Shown: positions 47,657-56,635, counted from the first letter of the stretch. The stretch is 64,000 nucleotides of DNA from Cupriavidus lacunae (GCF_003353055.1 NZ_QKWJ01000004.1:186001-250000); one strand, 5' to 3'. Notes: generated by a model from the sequence alone, not told the origin. Made by a program: numbers and translations.

Positions 47657-48591
47657 TGAAGCGCATTTGCATCAGCGAGTTCATGGACCCCGTCGCGGTC
47701 CAGGCGCTGACCCCCGGCTTCGACCTGCGGTACGAGCCGGGGTGGGTGGACCGCCGCGGCGACCTGCTGGAGGTCCTGGACGGGGTTCACGCGCTGGTGG
47801 TGCGCAACCGTACCCAGGTCGACGCGGGGTTGCTGGCACGCGCGCCCGCCTTGCGGGTGGTCGGGCGGCTTGGTGTCGGGCTGGACAACATCGACGTCGC
47901 GGCCTGCCGCGAACGCGGCATCCGCGTCATTCCCGCCGCGGGCGCCAATGCACGGTCGGTCGCGGAGTATGTGGTGACAACGGCCGCCGTGCTGCTGCGC
48001 GGCGCCTACTTGTCCAGCGCAGAGGTGGCAGGCGGCCAGTGGCCGCGGGCCAGGCTGTCGGAGGGCAGGGAGGCGCTCGGCAAGACGCTCGGCCTGATCG
48101 GCTTCGGCGATATCGGCCGGCAGACCGCGGCGCTGGCCCGGGCCTTCGGCATGGAAGTGATCGCCTGCGATCCGATGCTTTCGGCCGACGATCCGGTCTG
48201 GTCTGCCACGGGCGTGGCTTGCGTGCCGCTCGATGCGCTGCTGGCGCGGGCCGACGCGGTCAGCCTGCACGTGCCGCTGGTGGCGGCTACCCGGAACCTG
48301 ATCGACGTCGGACGCCTCGCTTCGATGAAGTCCGGCGCGGTGCTGATCAACACCGCGCGCGGCGGGGTGGTCGATGAACCGGCGCTCGCCGCCGCGCTGC
48401 AGGCGGGACACCTGGCCGGGGCGGCGCTGGACGTGTTTGCCAGCGAGCCGTTGCCTGAGGGCAGCGCGCTGCGGGGCGCGCCCAACCTGATCCTGACGCC
48501 GCATATCGGCGGCGTGACGGGCGAGGCCAATGCCCGCGTGTCGATGATGATTGCTCGCGAGGTGCGGCGGTCGCTGGAGGAGATGTCATGA
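47653..48591 (+). CDS. slcC: D-2-hydroxyacid dehydrogenase family, probable (S)-sulfolactate dehydrogenase
   Basis: 312 residues, phosphoglycerate-dehydrogenase-like. Substrate-side motif [23 protein letters not shown] motif [20 protein letters not shown] (about 146-165), Arg in [14 protein letters not shown], Glu in ASEPLPEGS and His in [12 protein letters not shown] form the expected site. In sulfolactate degraders SlcC oxidises (S)-sulfolactate to sulfopyruvate; this gene sits between suyB and comC exactly as that pathway needs. ATG 47653 overlaps the suyB stop; ATG 47656 is the alternative. Enantiomer choice is inferred from context. Confidence 0.82.
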   Translation: MMKRICISEFMDPVAVQALTPGFDLRYEPGWVDRRGDLLEVLDGVHALVVRNRTQVDAGLLARAPALRVVGRLGVGLDNIDVAACRERGIRVIPAAGANARSVAEYVVTTAAVLLRGAYLSSAEVAGGQWPRARLSEGREALGKTLGLIGFGDIGRQTAALARAFGMEVIACDPMLSADDPVWSATGVACVPLDALLARADAVSLHVPLVAATRNLIDVGRLASMKSGAVLINTARGGVVDEPALAAALQAGHLAGAALDVFASEPLPEGSALRGAPNLILTPHIGGVTGEANARVSMMIAREVRRSLEEMS

Positions 48592-49604
48592 GTCGAGTCC
48601 CGTTGCACGACCTCGAACGCGTGGCCGCCGCCGGCCTGCGCCGCGCCGGGGCAAGCACCCGACAGGCGCAGGCGACGGCCGCGGCGCTGGTGCGGGCGGA
48701 TGCGGCGGGGCTGCCGTCGCACGGGGTGTCGCGCGTGCCGATGTACGTGGCGCATTTGCAGCACGATCGGGTCGACGGCAATGCCGAACCGGTCGCCCAC
48801 AGTACGCGTGTCAGCGCGGTACTAGTCGATGCCCGTTGCGGCTTCGCCTTTGCGGCGTGCGACCTTGCCATCGCCGAGGCCATGGAGCGCGCGCGGCAAG
48901 CCGGTGTAGGCGTGGCCGCGGTCACCAACAGCCACCACTTCGGCGCTGCCGCGCTGCCGCTGGAGGCTGTGGCGCGCGCCGGCATGATCGGGATTGCCAT
49001 GGGCAATTCGCCCGCCGCCATGCCAGCCTGGGGCGGCAAGCGGCCGCTGTTCGGCACCAACCCCATTGCGGCGGCTTTCCCGCGACAGGGCCAGGCGCCG
49101 GTAGTGATCGACCTGTCCCTGTCCGAGGTCGCGCGCGGCAAGATCATGGTCGCGGCAAAGCAGGGCAAGCCAATCCCGCTGGGATGGGCGCTCGACGATG
49201 CCGGACAGCCGACCACCGACGCCCAGGCCGCGCTGCGCGGCTCGATGCTGCCGGCCGGCGGCGTCAAGGGCGCGATGCTGGCGCTGATGGTAGAACTGCT
49301 GGTGACAGCGCTGGCAGGCGCGCAGTTCGGCGCCGAGGCCGATTCGTTCTTCAGCGACTCGGGCAACCGCCCACGCATCGGCCAGCTGTTTCTCGTACTG
49401 GACCCGGGCGCCTTCGCGGGCTCGCAGGTCTACGCGGACCGCGTGGAAGCCCTGCTTGCGGCAATGCTGGACGACGAGGGCACCCGCGTGCCGGGCGCCC
49501 GGCGCGAAGCGGCCCAGGCCGAGGCGGCCGCGCGCGGCGTTGAAGTGCCCGACGCATTGTGGCGCGAACTGCAATCTCTCGCGGGCGAGGAGGTTGGCGC
49601 GTAG
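48588..49604 (+). CDS. comC: Malate/L-lactate dehydrogenase family, probable (R)-sulfolactate dehydrogenase
   Basis: 338 residues, the Ldh2/ComC type that is unrelated to classical malate dehydrogenase. Motifs: RADAAGLPSHGVSRVPMYVA (about 37-56), VTNSHHFGAAALPLEAVARA (about 111-130) and GTNPIAAAFPR. ComC reduces sulfopyruvate to (R)-sulfolactate, which SuyAB then cleaves; with SlcC it racemises sulfolactate. The ATG at 48588 overlaps the slcC stop by ATGA. The C-terminal stretch is rich in Ala and Glu, as in many members. Confidence 0.82.
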   Translation: MSRVPLHDLERVAAAGLRRAGASTRQAQATAAALVRADAAGLPSHGVSRVPMYVAHLQHDRVDGNAEPVAHSTRVSAVLVDARCGFAFAACDLAIAEAMERARQAGVGVAAVTNSHHFGAAALPLEAVARAGMIGIAMGNSPAAMPAWGGKRPLFGTNPIAAAFPRQGQAPVVIDLSLSEVARGKIMVAAKQGKPIPLGWALDDAGQPTTDAQAALRGSMLPAGGVKGAMLALMVELLVTALAGAQFGAEADSFFSDSGNRPRIGQLFLVLDPGAFAGSQVYADRVEALLAAMLDDEGTRVPGARREAAQAEAAARGVEVPDALWRELQSLAGEEVGA

Positions 49605-49631
49605 GGTCTGTTCCCATATGTGAACAGACCC
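49604..49631. other. 28-base near-perfect palindrome between comC and the Bug gene
   Basis: Arms GGGTCTGTTC and GAACAGACCC are exactly inverted around CCATATGT, and the inside is itself nearly symmetrical; only one base pair of 14 mismatches. It begins at the last base of the comC stop codon. No T-run follows. It could be an mRNA stem that sets the level of the Bug transcript, a weak terminator, or a protein site. Confidence 0.6.
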
Positions 49632-49696
49632 AGGCAGCATTTTGCTCACAACGGACCCACGCAAGATGGGCCGACCACAACAACCGGAGACTAACC

Positions 49697-50722
49697 ATGG
49701 ATCGACGCTTGAATTGCGGCGCGCGCAGGTACCTGACCGGCGCGCTCCTGGCCTTGTCCGCCGTATCGGCCCTGACCGGGCTGGTGCCTTTGCCCGCCGC
49801 CGCGCAGGGCGTGAGCGATGCCTCGGCGGCGGACTATCCGAACAAGCCTGTCCGGTATGTCGTGCCCTTCGCGGCCGGCGGCCTGACCGACATCATGGCC
49901 CGCATGGTCGGCCACCAGCTCTCGGAGGAGTGGAAGAAGCCCATCGTGGTGGACAACAAGCCAGGGGGTAACGCCAACATCGGCGCCGAGCAGGTCGCCA
50001 AGGCGCCGCCGGATGGCTACACCTGGCTGGCCGTCACGCTGACCCACGCATCCAACGTGACCTTGTTTCCCAAGCTGCCTTTCAGCATGCAGAAGGACCT
50101 GGTACCGGTGGCGCGTATCGCGTCGTCGCCGATGGTGGTCGTGGTGCCGGCGAATTCGCCGATCAAGTCGATGAAGGAACTGGCGGCGGCCGCGCAGAAG
50201 TCGACGCTGAACGCGGGCTCGAGCGGCAACGGCACGCCGCCGCACCTTACGCTCGCGCTGTTCGAGAGCCAGACCAAGACCAACCTCACCCATGTGCCAT
50301 ACAAGGGTGGCGCGCCGTCCATGACCGATTTGATCGGCGGCCAGATCGACGTGGTCTTTTCCAACTTCCCGGAATCCCTCGCTTACGTGAAGGCCGGCAA
50401 GCTGCGCGCGCTGGCGGTCACGACGCGCGAGCGCCATCCCCTGCTGCCTGACGTACCCACCGTCGCCGAGGCCGGCTATCCGGACCTGATCGTCGAGAAC
50501 TGGACCGGCCTGATGATGCCAGCCGGCACGCCGCGCCCGATCGTCGACAAGGTGGCGCACTCTGTGGCACGTATGCTCGGATCCGACGCGGTGCGGGGGC
50601 GGATCGTCACGGCGGGTTTCACACCCGCCGCGCAGGGCGGTACGCCGTTCGCCGACTACTTCAGCGGCGAGGTGACGCGTTGGGCGCGGCTGATCGAAGA
50701 GAAGCGCATCCGGGTCGAGTAA
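49697..50722 (+). CDS. Bug/TctC-family solute-binding receptor of the sulfolactate operon
   Basis: 341 residues. A long signal peptide (RRYLTGALLALSAVSALTGL to AAAQG) precedes the Bug core YPNKPVRYVVPFAAGGLTDI and VDNKPGGNANIGAEQVAKAP. ATG 49697 has CCGGAGACTAACC in front. It lies in the suyAB-slcC-comC operon, 92 bases after comC with a large palindrome in between. In Chromohalobacter the comparable receptor is SlcH of a tripartite tricarboxylate transporter; the membrane parts are not in this window. Sulfolactate binding is inferred. Confidence 0.88.
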   Translation: MDRRLNCGARRYLTGALLALSAVSALTGLVPLPAAAQGVSDASAADYPNKPVRYVVPFAAGGLTDIMARMVGHQLSEEWKKPIVVDNKPGGNANIGAEQVAKAPPDGYTWLAVTLTHASNVTLFPKLPFSMQKDLVPVARIASSPMVVVVPANSPIKSMKELAAAAQKSTLNAGSSGNGTPPHLTLALFESQTKTNLTHVPYKGGAPSMTDLIGGQIDVVFSNFPESLAYVKAGKLRALAVTTRERHPLLPDVPTVAEAGYPDLIVENWTGLMMPAGTPRPIVDKVAHSVARMLGSDAVRGRIVTAGFTPAAQGGTPFADYFSGEVTRWARLIEEKRIRVE

Positions 50723-50820
50723 CGCCGGTCGCGATGGCGCGGCGACAGAGGCTGGCACCCCGCCGGCCTGACTCTGGGCTTTGAAGGTTGGTGTCCGGCT
50801 TTAGTATGATTAGTCTTATC

Positions 50821-50832
50821 TATATGAGTTAG
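50821..50832 (+). promoter_or_regulatory. Shared motif upstream of the GntR gene
   Basis: TATATGAGTTAG, identical to 46054-46065, followed by ACATGGAT. It directly abuts the ATG at 50835, which argues that translation really starts later (GTG 50883) and that this is the autoregulatory operator. Confidence 0.6.
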
Positions 50833-50882
50833 ACATGGATCGGCCGGCCGCCCCGCAGGCGGCGTTGCAAAGGACATTTAAC

Positions 50883-51623
50883 GTGGGTTCCAGATTTGAT
50901 GCCGGCGCTGCCATTGGCGGCGTGCTGTACAAGGACGTCAAGCACGCCATCCTTGCCGCCCTTGCCGAGGGCGAGTGGAAGCCGGGCGAAGCCATTCCCC
51001 CGGAGCGCAAGCTGATCGAGCGGTTCGGGGTTTCGATCGGCACGCTGCGCAAGGCCATCGACGAGCTGGTCGCGGAGAACATCATGATCCGCCACCAGGG
51101 GCGTGGGACGTATGTCGCGACCCATCGGCAGGAGGATCATTTCTTCCGCTTCTTCCGTATCGTTCGCCAGGACGGTTACCGCGAGTATCCGACGGTACGG
51201 CTGGCAAGGTTCCGCCGCGCCAGGGCAGACAAGGAGGAAGCGGCCGCACTGGGGTTGTCGATTGGCGATTCCGTCTTCCGGTTCACCAATGTGCTCGCGC
51301 TAGAAGGGCGGGCGGTCATGATCGACGCCATTACGGTACCGGCCGAACGCTTCAAGACGCTGACGGAGAAGCAACTGCGCGAGCGGCCGAACACGCTCTA
51401 CAATTTTTACCAGGACGCCTTCGGCATCAATATCATCCGGACGGAAGAGCGCCTGCGCGCGGCACTGGCCGATGAGGACGACCACGAACTGCTTGGCGTT
51501 CCCGTCGGCAGCGCCTTGCTGAAGATCCTGCGGGTCGCGTCGTCCTATCAGGATGAGCGCATCGAGTATCGTGTTTCCCGACTCGATACTGCCGACTATG
51601 AGTTCGCGCTATCACAGCCTTGA
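50883..51623 (+). CDS. GntR-family regulator (UTRA type), probable regulator of the sulfolactate operon
   Basis: 246 residues from GTG 50883, which has AAAGGAC eight bases before it; the in-frame ATG 50835 has no ribosome site and abuts the operator motif. The winged helix reads VLYKDVKHAILAALAEGEWK, PGEAIPPERKLIERFGVSIG and TLRKAIDELVAENIMIRHQG with RGTYV. The UTRA domain follows (GDSVFRFTNVLALEG, YRVSRLDTADYEF). It is in line with the suy operon and shares the 12-base motif with the suyA promoter region, so it likely controls that operon and itself. Confidence 0.85.
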   Translation: MGSRFDAGAAIGGVLYKDVKHAILAALAEGEWKPGEAIPPERKLIERFGVSIGTLRKAIDELVAENIMIRHQGRGTYVATHRQEDHFFRFFRIVRQDGYREYPTVRLARFRRARADKEEAAALGLSIGDSVFRFTNVLALEGRAVMIDAITVPAERFKTLTEKQLRERPNTLYNFYQDAFGINIIRTEERLRAALADEDDHELLGVPVGSALLKILRVASSYQDERIEYRVSRLDTADYEFALSQP

Positions 51624-51673
51624 TGGCAAGCGCCCCGATCGCTGGCGATACAACTTCGCGACCCCGGCAGCTT

Positions 51674-52201
51674 TCATGCTGCGCCGAGGCGCTTCGCATT
51701 TGCCATCGCACGGCCGTGGATCGGTGCGAGGATCTCCTGCATCAGGTTTGTCGCGAGGCCGGCCAACTGCAGCGGGTTGCCGGGGAACCCTGCTGCCAGC
51801 TGCAGCAGGTCGGCCTGGCGCTCGAACCATTGCGCGGCGGAACGGCTGGACGCCAGCATCGCCGCGGCCGCGGATGTCGCCCAGAGATGATCGCTGGTGT
51901 CCTTGGCGAGGGTCATGGTCAGGTTCAACCATCCTGATCCCATCGCAAGGAGCGATTCCGATGCGGCCTCGCCCTTTTCCAGGCCCATCAGGCTGAATTC
52001 GTGCCGGTCCTGTTCGTCAGGCACCGGTCCGGCGATCGCCATGCGCGTGGTGCGAATGCTGACGACGTGCACCGACGCCTGAAGCAGTTCACATACTTCA
52101 CTGAAGAGGCGCGAGGAGTTTTCGGAAACGTCAATGGCAGGCTGCGGGAGCGCGGAGGAGGGCAAAGGGCTTTTCCTTGGGAGTCCGCTTGATACGGACA
52201 C
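51674..52201 (-). CDS. Phasin-like protein (polyhydroxyalkanoate granule-associated type)
   Basis: About 175 residues from the GTG at 52201; the true start is uncertain because no ribosome site is visible. The core (SIRTTRMAIAGPVPDEQDRH, FSLMGLEKGEAASESLLAMG, then amphipathic helices with SAAQWFERQADLLQL) resembles small PHA-granule-associated phasins, which coat storage granules. No signal peptide or membrane segment. Standing alone between the GntR gene and the aconitase-family gene, convergent with gntR. A generic helical protein is the alternative. Confidence 0.6.
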   Translation of the reverse strand: MSVSSGLPRKSPLPSSALPQPAIDVSENSSRLFSEVCELLQASVHVVSIRTTRMAIAGPVPDEQDRHEFSLMGLEKGEAASESLLAMGSGWLNLTMTLAKDTSDHLWATSAAAAMLASSRSAAQWFERQADLLQLAAGFPGNPLQLAGLATNLMQEILAPIHGRAMANAKRLGAA

Positions 52202-52467
52202 CTGGCAAATATCGGTTCAAATGGGAGGCGTGTACCGCCGGGATCTCTTTTCGAGCCAGGCGGCGCCAAGCAGGCTGCACTCGACGCAGGGCTTGGCAGG
52301 CGCCATGTCTCGCCGAACCAGCGTATGACCAAGGATAGGTGTATATATGTTGCGCCGCAACATTTCTTTTGGATAACTCAGCCTCCGATGTGACGAAGCA
52401 GGCATCGCCTTGCAAGGGATCCGGTCGCTCGAGGCCTCCATCGGCGGCCGCCATCCCTTGCCCACGC

Positions 52468-54450
52468 TCAGGCTGTGCCGTGGAGCGTCCCATAGCGCTG
52501 CTGCAACGCCTGGAAGGAAACCAGTTCCCCGGATATGGCGCTGGCGGCCACAGTAGGCGGGCTGGCAAGCCAGACCTGCCCCGGGCCCGAGCGCCCGGGG
52601 AAATTCCGGTTGATCGAGCTGACCGTCACCTGCCCCGCCCGCTCTGAAGATCCCGGGCCGCAGTTGGCGCATGCGCCGCAGGAGGGCTGGAGGATCCGTG
52701 CGCCGACCGCCTGGAACGTTTCCAGGTAGCCCTGGCGGATGCAATAGTCCCTGACGTCGGTGGTGCCGAACTGAAGGTAGAGGGTGACGTGAGGGGGAAT
52801 GCGCAAGCCCCGTTCCACGGCCCAATGCAGGACCTGGTGGTACCAATCGAAGTCCTCTCGCTTGCCGGCGGTACACGAGCCGCCATAAGCAATATCCACT
52901 TGTACGCGCTGATCCAGGGTGGCCAGCGGCAGGCCGTTTCCCGGATCGCCGGGGCGGGCCACCATTGGGCTGAGCGTGCCGCAGTCGATCCCGATCTTGG
53001 TCGCAAAGACAGCGTCATCGTCGCTTTGCATCCATGGTTCGACAACGAAATCGATGCCGCGACGTTCCTTGAGGAAGCGGAAGGTCTCGGCATCGGGCGC
53101 GACAATGCCGGTGAAGCCGCCCAGCTCGGCGCACATATTCGTCAGCGTGGCGCGCTCGTCAATGGACATCGCGCAGACCACCGGCCCGGTGAACTCGAAC
53201 ACCTTGCCGACTCCCGCGCCTGCCTTGATCCCGGTTTGTGCCAGCAGGTGCAGCACGACGTCCTTGGCCGTGACGCCTGGCGGCAATTCCCCTTGAAGCG
53301 TGACCTGGATGCACTCGGGCATGGTCATGCGCACGGCGCCGGTCACGAACGCATTGGCCATGTCTGTCGTGCCGACGCCGAACGCCACGCATCCCAGTGC
53401 GCCGCTGTGCGGGGTGTGAGAGTCGGTGCCCACCACGACTTGTCCCGGCAGGGCATAGCGTTCCGCCATCATCGCGTGGGAGATGCCTGCGACATTGCCG
53501 CCGTCATCGCTGCGGGACTCGTCCTCGGTCAGCGTGCGATGGCATCGGAGTTGATAGGTGCGAACGAAATCCCGTTGCGCCGCGCACATCCTGGCGACGT
53601 TATCGATCAGCCCGCCACGCACGTGGGCCGGGCTTTCCGTGACATAGGACGTGTGGTCTTCAAAGACGACGATGTGGTCGGCGTCCTTGAGCTGAAGCGG
53701 CTTGCCGAAGGTGGCGTGCAGCATGTGGGCGCACATGCCGGTGTAGTACTCGTGAATGAAGCGCCAGTCGGCCCGTACGAAAATGCCGTCGCCCGGATCT
53801 GGACTTGCCGGCGTCACCGGTGTCGCGAGCCTATGCCGCAGGACGATTTTCTCGAACAACGTCAGCGGCCCCGTGGGCAGGGTGGGGGCCGTGGGCTCCA
53901 CCTGGCTCAGATATTCCTGCCCGAACTTCAGCAGCCCGCCATGCCGCAGGATCGCTGCGGCCAGCGCGTCGCGCCCGGCCACAAGCGTGTCCAGTTCGAT
54001 GGATTCGCCTTTCTCCAGCCGGGCAATCAGGCTGAAGTCGGTCGAGGTGAGCAAGCCGATGTTGTCGGCGTTCTGGCGGTAGATGCGCTCGAAGCTGCGG
54101 GCGATGACCAGCTTGATGCCCGCGAGCTTCTCCGCTGCCGGACTATGCTCGCGCGAGGATCCCTTGCCGTAGCGGTTGCCTGCGACCGTCACCGAAAAGA
54201 CCCCGTGGCGAATCGCGTTGACGGTGACCGGGCACGTTCCCTCTACCTTGTAGCCCGTATAGGGGTAGCGGCCGAGCGCGTCGTCATAGTGCGTCAGGAT
54301 CGGCACGGGCGTGATTTCGTCCGTCGAGACATCGTCGCGCAGGGCGCCGGCCGCCGCCAGGGTCAGTGCCTGACCCTGGAGTTGTCTCGCCATGACCGCC
54401 GCTGAGTCGGCAAGGAACAGGATGCGGCCTGTGGCATCGATGGCGCTCAT
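52468..54450 (-). CDS. Aconitase-family hydratase with swivel domain at the N-terminus
   Basis: 660 residues. Residues about 35-165 form the small swivel (LeuD-like) domain, with DDVSTDEITPVPILTHYD and VAGNRYGKGSSREHSPAAEK. The large LeuC-like domain follows: VVVGTDSHTPHSGALGCVAF, then the [4Fe-4S] cysteines in AYGGSCTAGKREDF and QPSCGACANCGPGSSERAGQ, and NRNFPGRSG. In AcnA and LeuCD the swivel comes last, so the order here is reversed; AcnB also has an early swivel but with an extra N-terminal domain that is missing. ATG 54450 follows CCGGAGACATGC. Divergent from a LysR gene that is followed by a Bug receptor, suggesting a tricarboxylate or alkylmalate substrate. Confidence 0.85.
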   Translation of the reverse strand: MSAIDATGRILFLADSAAVMARQLQGQALTLAAAGALRDDVSTDEITPVPILTHYDDALGRYPYTGYKVEGTCPVTVNAIRHGVFSVTVAGNRYGKGSSREHSPAAEKLAGIKLVIARSFERIYRQNADNIGLLTSTDFSLIARLEKGESIELDTLVAGRDALAAAILRHGGLLKFGQEYLSQVEPTAPTLPTGPLTLFEKIVLRHRLATPVTPASPDPGDGIFVRADWRFIHEYYTGMCAHMLHATFGKPLQLKDADHIVVFEDHTSYVTESPAHVRGGLIDNVARMCAAQRDFVRTYQLRCHRTLTEDESRSDDGGNVAGISHAMMAERYALPGQVVVGTDSHTPHSGALGCVAFGVGTTDMANAFVTGAVRMTMPECIQVTLQGELPPGVTAKDVVLHLLAQTGIKAGAGVGKVFEFTGPVVCAMSIDERATLTNMCAELGGFTGIVAPDAETFRFLKERRGIDFVVEPWMQSDDDAVFATKIGIDCGTLSPMVARPGDPGNGLPLATLDQRVQVDIAYGGSCTAGKREDFDWYHQVLHWAVERGLRIPPHVTLYLQFGTTDVRDYCIRQGYLETFQAVGARILQPSCGACANCGPGSSERAGQVTVSSINRNFPGRSGPGQVWLASPPTVAASAISGELVSFQALQQRYGTLHGTA

Positions 54451-54631
54451 GCATGTCTCCGGTGGCATTTCGCGGGACTTTAACTGCATTGCGCGCGGGC
54501 ACGAAGCGCTGATGCGGCATTGCGGCTATCTGCTCGCGGCATATTAGGGTAAACCCATGGGCGTGCGCCGTGTGCCCGGCGAGGTTAGTATCGGGCGACA
54601 TTCCGGCTCGCTCGCGTGGGCCCACTGACAC

Positions 54632-55543
54632 ATGCATCGCATCGATCCCGTCAATATTCAACTGTTCCTGGCTGCGGCGCGCGAAGGCTCCATCAAGCGC
54701 GCGGCCGAGACCGAGCATATCGCCCAGTCGGCGCTGAGCCGGCGCATTGCCGAGCTGGAGCGCAGCCTGGGGGTGGTCCTGTTTGTCCGGTCGCCCGCGG
54801 GCGTGGTGCTGACCGATGCCGGAGCCCGTGCGCTGGAACTGGGGCGCAAGCTGAACGAGGATATCGCCAGCTTCGCGCGCGAGGTGCAGGACCTTGGCGA
54901 CCGGGTTGCCGGCGTGGTGCGCCTGTCGGCCAGTCCGTCGGCCATCATCGGTTTTCTGCCGGAGCGCTTGCATGCCTTCAAGGCGGCGCACCCGCTGGTC
55001 GAGATCGCGCTTTACGAGCGCTCCACCGCGGAAACGCTCCGTGCCTGCCTCGATGATCGGGTCGACATTGGTATCGGGGTCGCGGCCAGGACGCCTGGCG
55101 GACTGGAAACCTGGCCCTTTGCCAGCGATCCGCTCAATGTGGTGATTCCGTCGTCGCATCCATTGGCAAGGCGCAAGCGCATTCGATATGCCGAGGTCCT
55201 CGAGCATCCGCTGGTCGTGGTCCAGCCCGGCGGCGCGCTGGACCAGGACTTGCGCGAGCAGGCGGCAAATCTGCGCCTGCCGTTCAACCAGGGCGTGGCG
55301 GTGTCCAGCTTCGAAGCCGCTTGCCGCATGGTGGAGGCGGGCCTGGGCATCGCAGTCCTGCCCGCCAGCGCCAGCGCCGCCTATGCCGGTACCCGCCGCT
55401 TCGTCCGCGTGCCGCTGGACGAGCCCTGGCGCGAGCGCCAGTTGCTGATCTATGCTCCTTACAAGCAACCGCGGTTGCGGGCGATTGCCGCCATGATCCG
55501 CGCGCTGCAGCCAGACGGGGGTGTGGAAGATATGCCAGGCTGA
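54632..55543 (+). CDS. LysR-family transcriptional regulator
   Basis: 303 residues. DNA-binding domain: VNIQLFLAAAREGSIKRAAE, then HIAQSALSRRIAELERSLGV. Effector domain of the CynR/CbbR-like kind (VRLSASPSAIIGFLPERL, GLGIAVLPASASAA). Divergent from the aconitase-family gene with a 181-base gap and upstream of a Bug gene in the same direction, so it probably controls both in answer to a carboxylate. Confidence 0.9.
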   Translation: MHRIDPVNIQLFLAAAREGSIKRAAETEHIAQSALSRRIAELERSLGVVLFVRSPAGVVLTDAGARALELGRKLNEDIASFAREVQDLGDRVAGVVRLSASPSAIIGFLPERLHAFKAAHPLVEIALYERSTAETLRACLDDRVDIGIGVAARTPGGLETWPFASDPLNVVIPSSHPLARRKRIRYAEVLEHPLVVVQPGGALDQDLREQAANLRLPFNQGVAVSSFEAACRMVEAGLGIAVLPASASAAYAGTRRFVRVPLDEPWRERQLLIYAPYKQPRLRAIAAMIRALQPDGGVEDMPG

Positions 55544-55648
55544 GATACCCGGTCAAGCGGATTAGCACTCGGCCATCACCGCGTCGCAACACTACACTCC
55601 GTCGCAAAGCCACCGTCCACGGTGCGATGCGATAAACGGAGACAAGAC

Positions 55649-56626
55649 ATGCGGACCTCGCTGTTTCGACAGGCGTGCAAGGCGCTTGCCACCCTGGCCA
55701 CGTTGGCATTGATTGGTGGTTCAGTTCATGCGCAGGATGCAAAGCCGGTCAGGCTGATCGTGCCGACACAGCCTGGTTCGCAAGCCGACGCCGTCGCACG
55801 GGCGCTGAGCCAGCCGCTGGGCAGGCATCTCGGTCACTCGGTGGTCGTCGAGAATATCGCCGGCGCCGGCGGCGTGCCGGGCACCCAGCAGCTCGTCAGG
55901 GTGCCGAAAGACGGGTCGACGCTTGGCCTGATCTCGTCGAACCACGTCATCAACCCGTTCATCTACAAGCAGCTGCCCTATGACTCATTGAAGGACATCA
56001 CCCCGATCACGGTCATCGGCACGCTGCCGCTGGTGCTTGTCGTGAATCCTGCTGTCGGCGCGCAGACGACAAAGCAACTGATCGCACTGCTGAAGTCGAA
56101 GCCGGGTGAACTGAACTACGGCTCGTCGGGGAACGGCACGGTCCTGCATCTGGCCGGCCAGCTCTTTGCCAGTGAAGCAAAGGTCGACATCCGGCACGTG
56201 CCATACAAGGGCGCCGGCAACTACACCACCGACCTGATCGGTGGCCAGGTGCAGATGGGCTTCCTCACAGTGCAGACGGTGTTGCCGCTGATCAAGGCGG
56301 GCAAGCTCAAGGCGATTGCCGTGTCCACTGCCCAGCGGGTCCCGACGCTGCCCGATGTGCCGACGCTCGCGGAATCGGGGCTGCCCCGATACAACTTTGA
56401 CGCATGGCTGGCGATCGTCGGTCCCGCGGGGATGCCGAAACAGGGCGTGCAAGACCTCCAGTCGAAGATCCAGGCCACGCTGCAGGAACGCGACGTACAG
56501 GAGCACCTGGCGGCGCAGGGCGTGGTGGTGACCGGCACGGGTGCCGAAGCGGCGGCGCCGTTCTTCCGGAGCGAACTGGACAAGCACGCGCGCATCGTGA
56601 AGCAGGCAGGCGCCACGCTGAATTGA
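55649..56626 (+). CDS. Bug/TctC-family periplasmic solute-binding receptor
   Basis: 325 residues. Signal peptide LATLATLALIGGSVHAQ, mature start AKPVRLIVPTQPGSQADAVA, and VVENIAGAGGVPGTQQLVRV. The GSQAD segment replaces the more usual GGxxD, so ligand contacts may differ from the other three receptors here. ATG 55649 follows CGGAGACAAGAC. It is 105 bases after the LysR gene and next to the aconitase-family gene; a tricarboxylate is a reasonable ligand, by inference. Confidence 0.9.
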   Translation: MRTSLFRQACKALATLATLALIGGSVHAQDAKPVRLIVPTQPGSQADAVARALSQPLGRHLGHSVVVENIAGAGGVPGTQQLVRVPKDGSTLGLISSNHVINPFIYKQLPYDSLKDITPITVIGTLPLVLVVNPAVGAQTTKQLIALLKSKPGELNYGSSGNGTVLHLAGQLFASEAKVDIRHVPYKGAGNYTTDLIGGQVQMGFLTVQTVLPLIKAGKLKAIAVSTAQRVPTLPDVPTLAESGLPRYNFDAWLAIVGPAGMPKQGVQDLQSKIQATLQERDVQEHLAAQGVVVTGTGAEAAAPFFRSELDKHARIVKQAGATLN

Positions 56627-56635
56627 GGCGCTGTG

